NCBI RefSeq assembly: GCF_028682395.1
Contig: NZ_JANHLC010000010.1
Coordinates: 62,001 to 126,000 of the forward strand
Direction of reading: 5' to 3'
Source: Pseudomonas putida
Lineage (GTDB): Bacteria; Pseudomonadota; Gammaproteobacteria; Pseudomonadales; Pseudomonadaceae
Length of the DNA stretch: 64,000 nucleotides
Shown here: positions 51,447-60,258 of the stretch, piece by piece
How the letters are laid out: every line of letters starts with the position of its first letter
Numbering within the stretch: the first letter of the stretch is position 1
The notes under the pieces: model-generated
What the model saw: the letters and a program-made list of their open reading frames with translations, nothing else
Told to the model about the DNA's origin: nothing
The model's database searches: none
Made by a program: the position numbers and the translations under genes

Positions 51447-52115
51447 TCAAGACCAGCGTGAACGGCCATGGATACCGCCCAAGCCATTGAGTCCCGGCTC
51501 GGATGCATGGCCAATGCTTGTTAAACGGGGCACTGGGAGTGGGTGATCAGGCTTTGTTGGCGATATGCTTTTCAGGCCAATATGATCGCCCCTTCTCCCC
51601 TGGGAAAATCAATGCGTATATATAAATTTTTGATTTAGCGTTTTTAGTGTAGGCCTTGCCACATTAGAAAAAGCCTTGCCCAGCCAATCCGCAAAGACTG
51701 ATGTAAGTTTATGTTCAACTCCCGCTCTACCTGCGCAATATAGCTAACGGGCTTGTTTGAGTTGCACATGTGGCAAGCGCGCTGGGCACCATACCCGGTG
51801 CAAGCTCTTCGAATTGCACGCGATCAACAACAGCCCGCCCGCCAAGCAAGCTTCGCGCTGCGTCCAGTGGCTGTACGAAATCGAAAGCGAAGTCCGCGAC
51901 CTAGATCCGGATTTGCGAAGCGCTTGGAGCGCAGAAATCCTCACTAGCCCCAAGAAGCGCTAGAAGTCCCTGTGCTTACTGGAGGTCAGGCACGAAAGTG
52001 ATGTCCTCAGAGCCGGGGTAATTTGAATCAATGTCGTATCTATATGATTTTTATCAAAAATATTTGGTTTAAAAAACTGATGGAATACCTTTTGGAATAC
52101 CGATTGCTAGGGCGC
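51447..52115. other. Region holding an IS66 remnant and AT-rich flanks
   Basis: About 670 bases without an intact gene. A piece of IS66 transposase lies at 51757-51963. The remainder includes AT-rich stretches (around 51605 and 52045) and I see no further gene. Confidence 0.5.
51757..51963 (+). pseudogene. Remnant of an IS66-family transposase
   Basis: The frame reads CKLFELHAINNSPPAKQASR then WLYEIESEVRDLDPDLRSA. I recognise this as the region of IS66 transposases with WAHTRRKLFELH and ALYEIE-REV-DL, changed at the start (GHHTRCK instead of WAHARRK) and ending early. No other part of the element is visible on either side. It is a decayed fragment marking past insertion. Confidence 0.65.
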
Positions 52116-52259
52116 TTAAATTCGTCTTTCTGACGCGCTCACAAAACTTGCCATGCAGTGCTCCAGCTCACGTTCGGACACAGTAACCGGAATGGATACG
52201 GCTCCGTCGATATTCAGCTGCATGGTGAGATAGGCTACGGGTGATTCCAAAGGCATCAT
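52116..52259 (-). CDS. Small hypothetical protein, 47 residues
   Basis: Begins MMPLESPVAYLTMQLNIDGA and ends SASERRI. The segment VSIPVTVSERELEHCMASFV looks like a folded protein with an amphipathic helix. A stop lies in frame upstream, so it is a complete frame. It lies leftward of the SMI1/KNR4 gene by 48 bases and could be a fifth member of that operon. No family recognised. Confidence 0.4.
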   Translation of the reverse strand: MMPLESPVAYLTMQLNIDGAVSIPVTVSERELEHCMASFVSASERRI

Positions 52260-52307
52260 CACTTAATTATGGTTTGTGCCGCAGCGCGGCGGGATTTCTT
52301 GCTGGCG

Positions 52308-52709
52308 TCAGTAAAGCGAGTCTAACCACTGCCCCCAAGGTTTGCCGGTCGCTTCAGGAGCACCGGTTTCGTGTAACCAGAGCACCACATTCAGGCTGTG
52401 CTTATCCAGGCAGATGTAATTGCCGAATGGGTCCATGCCTAGTGCAACGAGTTGCGTGGGCAATTGCGCGGCCAGAGTTATACGGGTGTTGAATACGTTT
52501 TCCAGATCGTTGCGGTTGAACGACAGCAGCTTGTCGAACAGCCTCCCCTGTACAAAGGCGGTGTCGAACCGGTTCGGTCTTGGGCGCCCATTGTTGTGCG
52601 CAATGATGAACGAGCGCAGGGCAGGTGGCAGGCTAATCGCTGCCAGTTCTTCGAAGGCTTCGATATCGGCCAGGCTGATATTGTGTTTGACATACCGCCA
52701 CTCAGTCAT
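52308..52709 (-). CDS. SMI1/KNR4-family immunity protein
   Basis: A 133-residue SMI1/KNR4 superfamily protein, the widespread immunity fold that neutralises nuclease and other toxins in polymorphic toxin systems. Recognisable parts are IEAFEELAAISLPPALRSFI (first helix pair with the PP-x-x-x-x-F turn), HNNGRPRPNRFD, LVALGMDPFGNYICLDKHSL (strands with D-x-F-G-N-x-I/L), and the end PEATGKPWGQWLDSLY. It starts 14 bases after the WHH nuclease stop, exactly where a cognate immunity gene is expected. Cognate pairing is inferred from position and family. Confidence 0.88.
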   Translation of the reverse strand: MTEWRYVKHNISLADIEAFEELAAISLPPALRSFIIAHNNGRPRPNRFDTAFVQGRLFDKLLSFNRNDLENVFNTRITLAAQLPTQLVALGMDPFGNYICLDKHSLNVVLWLHETGAPEATGKPWGQWLDSLY

Positions 52710-52723
52710 GCGTGCGCTCCTGC

Positions 52724-53593
52724 TTATCGATTGGCCGATCCGCCGCCCCAGACCACCTGGCCACCAGTGTGTCCGGTTTTATCGTGGGTTTCTTTATCGA
52801 CCAGTTGTAACTCGCCGGGGTTTTCCGAATGGTGCCAGACATAACCATCCGGGCGGTCGCCGTTGCGGATTTGCTCCAGTTGTTCGTCCGTAAACTTTGC
52901 TCGCAGTTCCGGGTCGGCTTCAACGGCCTGGCGCAATTGTTCGTTGGCATATTCGAATTGTTCCGCGTTAGTGGCGTCTTGCAAGTGCTCGGGCAGATGG
53001 ACATCGCAGGCGCTGTCAAATTGGGCGAACACACCTTCGACTTCCTCACCGTTGACGAGGATCACTTTGCGTTCAAAAGGCACCCCGGTCACGGGATGGC
53101 AGTCACCCTCCAGGCTTTCGTTGCGGCAGATAATCGTGCGCCGTGGTGGCTCCGGGAGCAGGCGCTCGATGGCAATCCCGGCGCTGGCGGCAAGTCGCTC
53201 GGCGCGCACGATTTCGTGCTCGGGCAGGGCATAAAAACGGTCGCTCACGGCGAACACCCGCTGAGTGCTGCCCGCTTCCAGGCGTGCGATGCGCTCGGCT
53301 TCGCCGGCAGGTGCGAAGTATTGCCGGATAGCGTTTTCGCTGCCGGCGACCGGCAGCAACTCCTGAGTTTGCCCTTCTCGTTGAATCATTGCGCTATCTG
53401 GGCTGCTGCGGGCGGGCTCAAGCCCTTCCTGATGCTCGCGCGGGACAGGAAATTGTTGTTGCAGCTCACTCACGCGTACTTCCCAAGGGCCCGGCACCGG
53501 GCCGTTTAGCCCAGCATCGCGGCGCCGTTCGGGCAGTGGGGTCTGGCGAGGCAGCTCGATATTGCCCAGAGCGGCTATAGCCATTGCATGCAC
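52724..53593 (-). CDS. Polymorphic toxin with C-terminal WHH-type HNH/EndoVII nuclease
   Basis: A 289-residue protein. The final 50 residues carry the WHH nuclease pattern: DGYVWHHSENPGELQLVD with KTGHTGGQVVWGGG, where the WHH histidines and the later His would bind metal and cut DNA. The preceding 100 residues (VPFERKVILVNGEEVEGVFA; VHLPEHLQDATNAEQFEYAN) are the usual pre-nuclease segment of such toxins. The N-terminal 130 residues are proline-rich and unfamiliar. I see no signal peptide, PAAR, Rhs, LXG or similar trafficking domain. A start at the Met at residue 4 is possible. The 5' end overlaps the ATPase gene by 19 bases. Confidence 0.86.
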   Translation of the reverse strand: MHAMAIAALGNIELPRQTPLPERRRDAGLNGPVPGPWEVRVSELQQQFPVPREHQEGLEPARSSPDSAMIQREGQTQELLPVAGSENAIRQYFAPAGEAERIARLEAGSTQRVFAVSDRFYALPEHEIVRAERLAASAGIAIERLLPEPPRRTIICRNESLEGDCHPVTGVPFERKVILVNGEEVEGVFAQFDSACDVHLPEHLQDATNAEQFEYANEQLRQAVEADPELRAKFTDEQLEQIRNGDRPDGYVWHHSENPGELQLVDKETHDKTGHTGGQVVWGGGSANR

Positions 53594-56500
53594 TCCTCAA
53601 AGGTCGCAATTTCCTGTCGCAGCGTCTGTTTGTCCAAGTGCGGGTGCAGGGCTTTGAAGGCATCGATCAGCATGGCACGGAACACCGTCCGGTCGCTGAT
53701 GGCTAACTCATCTTCCAGCACGGCGTTCAGGCTGTTCCAGCGCGCCCGCAATGACAATGCCATGGCACCGAAGGCACTGTCCCGCAGACGCGGTAACAAG
53801 CGTGGCAAGGCGTTGGCAAGGTCGATGAGCTGCGGCGAGCTGCTGCGGCTGCAAGCCCCAAGCACCCAGTCAGCATCTGCGGAGGGTAGCGCGGCGAGCC
53901 GCGCCCGCTCAGTCAGCACTGCGGCGGTTGGAACCCCTTGCGCCCCATACGGGTGGCGGTCCCCCCATAATGTAAGCAACAAGGCAGTGCGTGCCTCTCG
54001 GCGCTCGCCCCGGTCATCTCTCTGCGGGGGCGATTGCAGGGTGGGAATGTCAAATTTTTCAATGTGGCACAACACAGGCTCCAGCCAATGGCTCTGGTGT
54101 ACCAGCGCCGTATGGTTTTCCAGCCGCGCGAGCTGCCGGGTTTGCCGGTCGTCCAGCGCCAGGGCACCGCCGAGCACTTCCCTGTCTTGCGCAAAAGGCG
54201 CGCGCATTACGATTTTGGTACTGGTATTACGCAACACGCAGTCATCCAGTGCTGATGCCGATTGGTCTGCTACTACGAAGCCCTGCCCGTAAGCGCGCAT
54301 CTCTGCCAGCGCGTTGGCGAAGGCTTCCACGGCGAGCCCGCGCGGGTTGCTTTGTTCTTGGGTTTGCAGGGTATCGGTACGACGTAGCAATACGTGGGCT
54401 TCTTCCAGGACCATCAGGTGGCGTAGCGTGTCTTGCTCGTTGAGGCCCTGGACGGTACGGGTTTCGTATAGGCGCATGAACAACACGCCCATGATCAGCG
54501 CGCGGCGTTCGGTAGCGCCCATCGCCGACATGTCGACTACGGCGGAGCTACCCAGCAATGTTTGTACCGGGGTCTCTTCCTCGGTGCTGCACAGCAGAGT
54601 CAGTCCCAATGAACCGCGACATAACGAACGTAGTCGAGCGCTCAGTGCGCCCACGTAATCGCTCGTGGAATCTTTGGAGTAGCCCAGTCGTTCCACTACA
54701 TGCGGGATTAGATCCGCGACCCGACGCAGGGTCGGAAAACGCCGCGCGCCACCTATACAGCGCGAGGTCAGTGGGTCCCAGCCGAGCTCTTCATAGGCTT
54801 CGAACATTGCCTCTTCAAGAATCTGCGGCATGGCGGCATAAAGCGAAAAGGCAGCATTGAACACATTACCCAGTCGGTCGATGTGATCGCTCAACTCGAT
54901 GCCTTCTGGAAACACCAAGGGGTTGATGCGTAGTGCATCGGGACCTGTGCGACCCGCAACCAGCCAGGTGACCGGACGGTTCGGACGAGCCAAGCCGAGC
55001 AGACGGCGGTACTCGCCTTTGGCCGGCTCCAGAGCAAGAAACGGTATGCCCATTTTGTGAACCTGTGCCAGCAGCGTCATGATCGCCGTCGTCTTGCCAA
55101 CTCCTGTAGTGCCGGTGACCAGTGTATGGCGCGTTAACTGGTGTACGTCCAGCTGCAACCGCGTTTCGCTGTCCCGCCAGAGATGGCGCAATACGCCGAG
55201 TGTGAGCTTCTGGGCCGAGGGCGGCTGTAGCGGATGGGGCGCATCTAGGTCCAGCAGGCGTACGTTACGGCCAAAGGCAGGCACCTCCATCACGGTAACG
55301 GCCGCGACCGAACGTTGCGGCATTCCGAGCTGCAAAGCCAGTTCACGGCCCGATAGCAGCGATGCCAGCGCTACCTGCGGCACTCCCAAGGTGCTGGCGA
55401 ATTCCGGTTTGAAGCTTGGGTGGCGAAGGGTACGCAGCGCACCCAAGATAGCGTCGCGAGCGCCCGCCTGGCGTTGATTCCAGGTAGCCACGGCGAAGTC
55501 CTCAGCGCCGGAGTTTTCACCGCGCATAAGGCCCAGATACAGGCTGCCTAGCGACTGTGCGGTTTCGGTCGAGGCACTGATGAAATACGCGGCGCTGTGC
55601 CAGGCTCCGTAGGCGCGTGCTTCATCAAGACGTGCCAGGTGCAGGTCTATTTTTTTCAGAAGCTGTTCGATGCCCTTATCGCAGAAGTCGACACTCAATT
55701 GCTCGCTTTGTCCAACGGTGTGGGTATTGGAGTGTGCGTCCGAGTGGTTGTCGGTCAGCGTTACACTGTCGCTGCTCGCCCGGCTACTGCTGGTTGAGTG
55801 CGTCAGACTTTCGCTTTGCGTGGTGCTCGTCCCTTTGCTGGTGCTGCCGAGGGTAGTGCTGCTCAGGCCGCTGGCTAGGCCCCCGCCGGTCATTGCTGCG
55901 CCGCCGATCAGCGCCGCGGGTATCGCCACCGGCGCGGCCAGCGCCGCTCCTACTACGGCGGCACTGGCGAGCGCGCCAAGTAGCATCGATGGATCTTTGC
56001 TAGTAGTAGCGCTGGTGCCGGTTGAAGTGCCTTGCGTGCTGCTATTACCCATGGTTTCAGTCAGGCTTAAGCTGTGGCCCAGCGCGGTGCTGATACCGCG
56101 AGTCACACTTAGGCCTACGGCCTGTGAGGCCTGCACGCCATAACTCAGTTGTGTATGTTGCAAGGGCGCAAGTTGCGTGGCCACGCCTTCAAAGCCTCTA
56201 CGTATTTGCTGCAGGTGTTGCAGCGATAACGGTTCGGCCAGAATCAAGGCGGTATAGGCGCGCTGGCTCGCCGCATCGAGAAAGCGCTCCAGCCCTTGGT
56301 TGAAGTGTTCGCGGAGGGTGACGTTCAGGGTGGGTACGCCAGTCACGGCGGTAATAGCGCAGCGCTCGGAATCCTCCAGCGCGCCGTCCAGTTGTAGCCG
56401 TTCGCGGGTATCGGCGTCGTTCAGCGCAACCAGACGGTTACCCGGGAAATGGCCATCGAAGCCTTCTTTCAGTAGGTTGCCGGCGGCCATGCCATCGCCT

Positions 56501-56862
56501 GTAGTGTTGGCCCGGCAGCCGATATACAGATCGGTGTGTCGGCCATCGGCCTCTATCAACAAAAAAATATTATGCCCGGCGGCGCCCAAGGCGGTGTATA
56601 TCGCCGTGAGGCTTTCGAGGATTGCAAGACGGTTTTCACTGACGAGCCGTTCGATGCGAAACAACCGCACACCTTGCGCTGTATCCAGTGGTGCATCGTT
56701 CTCCAACGCCGCCACCGGGTACTCGGCGAGGCTGCCCAAATAGCTGCGGTGAATCAGTTGTGCGGCGGCTTCCAGTACGAAAGCCGGATCTTGTGCCTGG
56801 ATAGGGTGCTGGAGTGGGGAGTCAGTTTGGTCGTCCATGTATTTGTCCTGTCGCGGCGTCAA
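53575..56862 (-). CDS. HerA/DUF87-type P-loop ATPase with Ser/Thr-rich hydrophobic insert
   Basis: A 1095-residue protein. Walker A GTTGVGKTT is at about residues 585-593. The DUF87/HerA motif is ALRINPLVFPEGIELSDHID then AFSLYAAMPQILEEAMFEAY. Walker B LMVLEEAHVLL lies near 815 and an arginine-finger-type VVADQSAS-x(6)-VLRNTSTKIVMR near 880. Residues 260-380 carry GTSTGTSATTSKDPS, a hydrophobic stretch (LASAAVVGAALAAPVAIPAA) and a long Ser/Thr-rich tract (SESLTHSTSSSRASSDSVTL). Known members of the fold are hexameric pumps or DNA translocases. It overlaps the GTPase gene by four bases and the toxin gene by 19. The insert could be a membrane-contacting loop, which is inference. Confidence 0.85.
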   Translation of the reverse strand: MTPRQDKYMDDQTDSPLQHPIQAQDPAFVLEAAAQLIHRSYLGSLAEYPVAALENDAPLDTAQGVRLFRIERLVSENRLAILESLTAIYTALGAAGHNIFLLIEADGRHTDLYIGCRANTTGDGMAAGNLLKEGFDGHFPGNRLVALNDADTRERLQLDGALEDSERCAITAVTGVPTLNVTLREHFNQGLERFLDAASQRAYTALILAEPLSLQHLQQIRRGFEGVATQLAPLQHTQLSYGVQASQAVGLSVTRGISTALGHSLSLTETMGNSSTQGTSTGTSATTSKDPSMLLGALASAAVVGAALAAPVAIPAALIGGAAMTGGGLASGLSSTTLGSTSKGTSTTQSESLTHSTSSSRASSDSVTLTDNHSDAHSNTHTVGQSEQLSVDFCDKGIEQLLKKIDLHLARLDEARAYGAWHSAAYFISASTETAQSLGSLYLGLMRGENSGAEDFAVATWNQRQAGARDAILGALRTLRHPSFKPEFASTLGVPQVALASLLSGRELALQLGMPQRSVAAVTVMEVPAFGRNVRLLDLDAPHPLQPPSAQKLTLGVLRHLWRDSETRLQLDVHQLTRHTLVTGTTGVGKTTAIMTLLAQVHKMGIPFLALEPAKGEYRRLLGLARPNRPVTWLVAGRTGPDALRINPLVFPEGIELSDHIDRLGNVFNAAFSLYAAMPQILEEAMFEAYEELGWDPLTSRCIGGARRFPTLRRVADLIPHVVERLGYSKDSTSDYVGALSARLRSLCRGSLGLTLLCSTEEETPVQTLLGSSAVVDMSAMGATERRALIMGVLFMRLYETRTVQGLNEQDTLRHLMVLEEAHVLLRRTDTLQTQEQSNPRGLAVEAFANALAEMRAYGQGFVVADQSASALDDCVLRNTSTKIVMRAPFAQDREVLGGALALDDRQTRQLARLENHTALVHQSHWLEPVLCHIEKFDIPTLQSPPQRDDRGERREARTALLLTLWGDRHPYGAQGVPTAAVLTERARLAALPSADADWVLGACSRSSSPQLIDLANALPRLLPRLRDSAFGAMALSLRARWNSLNAVLEDELAISDRTVFRAMLIDAFKALHPHLDKQTLRQEIATFEECMQWL

Positions 56863-59138
56863 TCAAGAATACTGGCGAGTTTGTCTTTGAAGTTGGCAAT
56901 CCAGGCGAGGCTGCGCTCGGCTTCGGCGATGCGCAACTGGCGAATTTCGGTATCGCCGGCGGCTTCGGCAGCCTTGTGCAGCAGATGAGGCAATTCCTGG
57001 CTGATACGCACCTCTATCGCTTCAATGTAATCGGCGATGGTTTCTTTAGATTGATCGGCGATGGCTTTGCTGGCCTCCTCGAGCAACCGCTCGCAGCGGT
57101 TCCTCAGTTCAGCATCGAAGTCACGGGCCAATGTCGCGAGGTTGGTTTTGGTTTGATATATCGGCACCTTTATATCGTCATCGAACCAGGTCCAGGGTTT
57201 ATACAAAACTCTAGTACTGACAAGCCGGTGCCCCACCAGCTCGTTTTGGGTGTGTTTTTCCAACAATCGGTCGATGCTCGGCAGCGTTAATGCTACGCCT
57301 TTGAAGCTCTTCATCGAAGGCAATCGGACCAAGCCAGACTCGTTGTTGAACAGTCGGTCGATATAGCTTTGAAACGCTTTACCCAAGCGCTCGTGATCGT
57401 CCTGTACCGCTTGTTCGAGAGCTTTTTCGATAGTGGCGATCAACGTAAGCAGCAGCTCGGTTGCCTGAGCGGTCGCCATGCGGGCTTGTTGGGCCGCCAG
57501 GTGTTTATCGTCGCTGCCTTTTATCAACGTCTGGATCAGTGCCTGACGGCGCGTGTCGAAAAGGTGCTGGCCCTCATGCAGTAATCCGCGCGCTGTCGCC
57601 GGCATTCCGAGGTGTTCGGTGCGCAGCGTCTCTTTCAAGGCCTTCAGGTCGTCACCCTGCCGGATCGATGCCTCGATGCGCTGGAGTTCAGCTTGTAGCG
57701 CCTGCAACTCGGCCTGGCTTTTGTGCTTCAAATCTTCGATGGCGCGCGCTTCTTCCTCGGCCTGTTGCAGCGCAACATCAAGCAGTCGCTGGGTGCGGTA
57801 AACCCGATCGGGAAGTGCGTACTTATCGAGATATTCCTCGATCACCAGCTCCAGCACCGGTACGCCGCTATGCTGCTCCACCAAGGCATGCTCGTGATGG
57901 CTTCTTTCCGCCTTGGCGAGTAGCGCTTCAGCCTGATCGCGAACGCTGGCTGATACGTTCATGTACTGCAGCATGTGTAGCTCGGTGCTTTGGCTGAAGC
58001 GCCGGCTCAATGAGGGAAGGTAATCGTCGCGTTCTGTATCGGTCAGCGGGTAACCGCCGCGCTGCTGGCGCACGAGTTTTGCCAGCCGCGCGGAAACCGG
58101 CAACAGCACCGCATCGATAATCTCATTGTCGCGTAAATGCGCGCGGGCCTCTTGCAAAGACTCTTCAATACTTTGCTCCTCAGGGTCGATGGAGTCGATC
58201 CGGTTCAGCACAAATACAAAACGGTCATGTGCCTGTTTGCCGCCTTTACGCATTTCTTCGCGCACCAGTGCGAGGAGACTTTGGTCGTCGGTGGTACCCA
58301 ACTGGTCGGCATTAAGCACATACAGCACCAATGGCAGAGCTCTGTCTTTGATCGCCCGGCGCGTGGCAGCGCCATGTTCTCTGTTAAGGCTACTGTTCGG
58401 ACCGGGGGTGTCGACTAATACCAAATTGGCGTGCGGGTTGGCGGTCACATTAGCGATCGCGCCGCTGAGATCTATCTGGTGTACTTGCGGGTCACTGTTC
58501 CAGCGTTTTAACTGTGCAGAGTCGACTGGCCCACGTGGCGCCAGCTCGCGTCCCTCGATACTCAGCGGTTGTCCTTCGAAGCCCTGACCACCCTTGCGAT
58601 CGTAAATCCGCACGATGGTTGCCGTGCAGGCGTTGTTCTTAGTTGGTAACAGCTGTTGGCCAAGCAGACTGTTGATCAGCGTTGATTTGCCAGAGGACAT
58701 CGTGGCAATCACGTTAACTTCGAAGTTTGGTTCGATTTCGGCCTCGAAGCGCTTCTTGAAGTCATCGCTACGCAAGGCTGACAGGGGACCATCGACGGCG
58801 TCGATAAATAGCTGTTGCAGTGCTTCCAGACGATCGACGGCGGCGCGAACAGGTTGATGCTTCAGTCGGATCCCCAAGTTATGGCTTCGCTCGCAGACCC
58901 TGGCAGCCTGGACAATGTCGTCAAAGTCGGCTTTGAGTCCGGTGAAGTGCAGTTCTAGAGCTGCAGGCCAATTCAGTTGCTCTCCCAGTAGGATAAAAAG
59001 GTCGTCCACCCAGCGACGCATCGGCGCGTTCAGACGTTCTGCCAGGCGGGTTTTTTCCGCTATTGGCTGGCTATCAATTTTCAGGGTGGTGTCGTTGAGG
59101 AAAGCGTTGTGACAGAGGGTTATCTGGATCATGTACAA
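56859..59138 (-). CDS. Bacterial dynamin-like GTPase
   Basis: A 759-residue protein. The G1 loop TMSSGKST (residues 146-153) sits in EVNVIATMSSGKSTLINSLL. G3 is VLVDTPGPNSSLNREHG near 240, and G4 is FVLNRIDSID near 310. The rest is helical, as in bacterial dynamin-like proteins, with a stalk-like coiled coil (KHKSQAELQALQAELQRIEA) and no evident membrane span. The fifth or later half ends AWIANFKDKLASILD. It heads the four-gene operon with the ATPase (4-base overlap). A few residues at the start (MYMIQITL) could be trimmed to the Met at residue 3. Homologues include LeoA-like proteins and the Eleos defence GTPases; assigning it to those is inference. Confidence 0.86.
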   Translation of the reverse strand: MYMIQITLCHNAFLNDTTLKIDSQPIAEKTRLAERLNAPMRRWVDDLFILLGEQLNWPAALELHFTGLKADFDDIVQAARVCERSHNLGIRLKHQPVRAAVDRLEALQQLFIDAVDGPLSALRSDDFKKRFEAEIEPNFEVNVIATMSSGKSTLINSLLGQQLLPTKNNACTATIVRIYDRKGGQGFEGQPLSIEGRELAPRGPVDSAQLKRWNSDPQVHQIDLSGAIANVTANPHANLVLVDTPGPNSSLNREHGAATRRAIKDRALPLVLYVLNADQLGTTDDQSLLALVREEMRKGGKQAHDRFVFVLNRIDSIDPEEQSIEESLQEARAHLRDNEIIDAVLLPVSARLAKLVRQQRGGYPLTDTERDDYLPSLSRRFSQSTELHMLQYMNVSASVRDQAEALLAKAERSHHEHALVEQHSGVPVLELVIEEYLDKYALPDRVYRTQRLLDVALQQAEEEARAIEDLKHKSQAELQALQAELQRIEASIRQGDDLKALKETLRTEHLGMPATARGLLHEGQHLFDTRRQALIQTLIKGSDDKHLAAQQARMATAQATELLLTLIATIEKALEQAVQDDHERLGKAFQSYIDRLFNNESGLVRLPSMKSFKGVALTLPSIDRLLEKHTQNELVGHRLVSTRVLYKPWTWFDDDIKVPIYQTKTNLATLARDFDAELRNRCERLLEEASKAIADQSKETIADYIEAIEVRISQELPHLLHKAAEAAGDTEIRQLRIAEAERSLAWIANFKDKLASILD

Positions 59139-59418
59139 AAGCCGCCCGAAATGGAGTAAAGGCCTACGGCAAAGTTAGGGATGCTACCTCCTGTCACGCT
59201 GAGTGAACAGTTCGGCCATGCTCGGTGACTTTGATGTTGTTGGCGCTTCAACGCCGCCCTTCTCATAAATAGAGTATGCCTTGCCCACCCGGCGGGATTT
59301 CAAAGCGAGCACTTCTCGACCCATCAAGCGAAGCCTTGATGTTGTGAGCGATCGCCGATCCTTCTTTAATACCCCTCGGGCGGATGACCTTTTTTCCGCA
59401 AGGGGGAGTTGTATTTTA
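59139..59418. other. Gap upstream of the GTPase gene: promoter region, no gene
   Basis: A 280-base gap containing the promoter of the dynamin-ATPase-toxin operon and the 3' side of the next leftward gene. I saw no gene or distinct dyad. Confidence 0.4.
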
Positions 59419-60258
59419 TTAGTTGGTCAATCTAAATAGATTGACCTTTTCGGGTATGTAGAGATTTTTCTCAGACTCCATCTGTAGCAGCACTTCCAGA
59501 ATTTTAGCTCGACTAAGCTCGTATGTGTTGGCGAGTTGGTCTAGGTGTTTTATAGCTGTGTCAGACAAAATAAAGTTGTATTGGGATTTCCCGGTCAGTC
59601 CTTCGCGATATTTTTGCTGGCTCCATTTTCTTTTTATTTTTTCAATATAAAACTTTTTTTGATCTGGGATTAAATTGGCTTGATCAAAAAAAATCATCAG
59701 GTCTTGGTAGTCGTCAAACGGAGGGTGAGGTATTAAGTTGGTGAGGTTTTTATTTAGCCACTCCCATGCAAGCACGCATTTCTGGTTGTCATCCGCGAAC
59801 CATAGGAAAGGCTTGTCTCCTTTTTTATGGTTGATCCAGTCGTTTTCTAATTCGTTTAGAGATAGCTGTTTTTCAGTGGCGTCAACATTCCACTGATCAA
59901 TGGCGGCTATTAATGCATATTTTCCGTGTAGGCCCGGTAATGGTAAGAAGTTTGGGAAAACTCCGTGCTTTCCGACTTTTATAATTAACCATTCGATTTG
60001 CCGCTTGCCTTCATTTATCCACTCAAAGGATTTTTCAGGAAGTAATTGATCTCGCCTTATTGTTTTTATGGTTTCGACAAATTGAAGCCTGGTAGATAGA
60101 AAATTCGCCATTTTGGGGCGCATGCTCACACTGTTTGGTTCCCCGAACTGTAGGCCTGCGTTGTTTTGGTTTAGGTGGAGCCAAAGCCAAATGTCATGTC
60201 TGAAGTTGTTATTGGTTTCATTAAGTATTTGTGATAGCTGATCAGTGATTACCGTCAT
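59419..60258 (-). CDS. AT-rich hypothetical protein with ribbon-helix-helix-like C-terminus
   Basis: A 279-residue protein with markedly AT-rich codons (AAA, ATT, TTT) unlike its neighbours, a sign of recent transfer. I recognise no family for residues 1-225. It has no signal or membrane span and is tryptophan-rich (DIWLWLHLNQNNAGLQFGEP; VLAWEWLNKNLTNLIPHPPF). The last 50 residues (YNFILSDTAIKHLDQLANTY then ELSRAKILEVLLQME) have the strand-helix-helix layout of a ribbon-helix-helix DNA-binding domain. It may regulate island genes or act as a toxin/antitoxin-like component; none of this is proven. Confidence 0.6.
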   Translation of the reverse strand: MTVITDQLSQILNETNNNFRHDIWLWLHLNQNNAGLQFGEPNSVSMRPKMANFLSTRLQFVETIKTIRRDQLLPEKSFEWINEGKRQIEWLIIKVGKHGVFPNFLPLPGLHGKYALIAAIDQWNVDATEKQLSLNELENDWINHKKGDKPFLWFADDNQKCVLAWEWLNKNLTNLIPHPPFDDYQDLMIFFDQANLIPDQKKFYIEKIKRKWSQQKYREGLTGKSQYNFILSDTAIKHLDQLANTYELSRAKILEVLLQMESEKNLYIPEKVNLFRLTN

